Assembly (NCBI GenBank): GCA_002724925.1
Contig: PBQA01000016.1
Location: forward strand, 248,001 to 312,000
Reading direction: 5' to 3'
DNA: 64,000 nt
From: Oceanospirillaceae bacterium
GTDB taxonomy: Bacteria > Pseudomonadota > Gammaproteobacteria > Pseudomonadales > Oceanobacteraceae
Shown here in pieces: positions 63,683-64,000 of the stretch. The position numbers were made by a program, and so were the translations under genes. Under the pieces are notes generated by a model, which searched no databases, had not been told where the DNA came from, and saw nothing but the letters and a program-made list of their open reading frames with translations. Within the stretch, counting starts at the first letter, position 1. Each line of letters starts with the position of its first letter.

Positions 63683-64000
63683 TTATTCCTTCGGAGTGCT
63701 GATTAGGTAACGCCCACCATCGGCCAAGAAAGCCCCATCGTCAGTGAGCGCATATGGGATACTGAGTTCTCTACGCACGATTGCGATTTTGTGCGCGTGC
63801 AAGTATGTGTGAATGGTGACAGAAAGGACGTCTATCTGGTCGTCGGTTGTTTCTTCGGCGACTACAAAATCGACGACAAATGCCCAGTCACGTCCCCTGA
63901 AATACTCGCCAAAGTCACCGCCAAAGGTGCTTTCTTTGTATTCCTGAATTTCGGCGGTAACGCCAAAAGCTTCGACCAGTGCCTGAAAAAATTCTCGGCT
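63683..64000 (-). CDS. Partial CDS, C-terminus of an unidentified protein
   Basis: An open frame of 105 residues enters from the right edge and stops at TAA 63683-63685, ending GGRYLISTPKE. It is acidic, with an FVVDFVVAEETTDDQID segment. No family is recognised. Its stop is 5 bases before the start of the 288-residue gene. Together with that gene it may belong to a prophage or tail-like module extending beyond the window. Confidence 0.6.
   Translation of the reverse strand, partial: SREFFQALVEAFGVTAEIQEYKESTFGGDFGEYFRGRDWAFVVDFVVAEETTDDQIDVLSVTIHTYLHAHKIAIVRRELSIPYALTDDGAFLADGGRYLISTPKE

Overview
The window is chromosomal DNA of a marine-type gammaproteobacterium. A Pseudomonas/Oceanospirillales relative is most likely, judging from the gene orders ampD-ampE / nadC-pilABCD-coaE-yacG, leuS-lptE-holA, mpl-ubiX / fbp ... 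ppa and speD-osmC-vfr(crp), and from the protein sequences. The genus is not certain. No rRNA, tRNA or CRISPR array was seen.

Layout. (1) 1-16.9 kb is a light/photo-oxidative stress region. On the minus strand lie a TIGR01777 epimerase and a DmdC-like acyl-CoA dehydrogenase. Divergent from them are a renalase-like flavoenzyme and a small CbiX-type chelatase. Then comes a tightly coupled ~12-kb operon: DUF523/DUF1722 protein, class II LitR-like MerR regulator, photolyase, fatty-acid desaturase, NTF2-like protein, SDR, FAD oxidoreductase, DUF1365 (split in two frames), Cfa, DUF2878, an exported protein and a TonB-dependent receptor. (2) 16.9-20.8 kb holds a LysR regulator, a lipoprotein methyltransferase, a histidine phosphatase, a PilZ protein and fructokinase. 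(3) 20.8-30.5 kb has a MITE-like element, ampE-ampD, an alanine/glycine symporter, nadC and the type IV pilus block pilA-B-C-D with coaE and yacG. (4) 30.6-37.0 kb has a degenerate response-regulator-like protein, a MalT-type LuxR regulator and a porin / FMN-binding / PepSY operon. (5) 37.3-43.9 kb has leuS-lptE-holA and several unrecognised small genes. (6) 44-49.9 kb has a large thrombospondin type 3-like calcium-repeat protein, ubiX, mpl and fbp. (7) 49.9-56.0 kb is a TonB receptor / two orphan substrate-binding proteins / hybrid histidine kinase cassette. (8) 56.1-61.7 kb has ppa, a short LOV photoreceptor divergent from a second LitR-like regulator coupled to rsmC, a small membrane peptide, speD, an OsmC protein and crp/vfr. 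(9) 61.7-64 kb is an accessory, possibly phage-derived island placed after vfr.

The most interesting system is the apparently complete blue-light circuit. The short LOV protein (Cys63 in a DCRFLQ motif, closely resembling P. putida SB1-LOV) is divergent from a B12-motif-less LitR regulator. A second LitR sits inside the photolyase operon. TGTACA/TATACA motifs overlap the predicted core promoters of at least four transcription units: the acyl-CoA dehydrogenase, the renalase/CbiX pair, the 12-kb operon and litR-rsmC. LOV plus class II LitR control is known in P. putida. The breadth of the set predicted here appears less explored: membrane-lipid remodelling genes usually seen under ChrR/sigma-E, an acyl-CoA dehydrogenase, a chelatase, a TonB receptor and rsmC.
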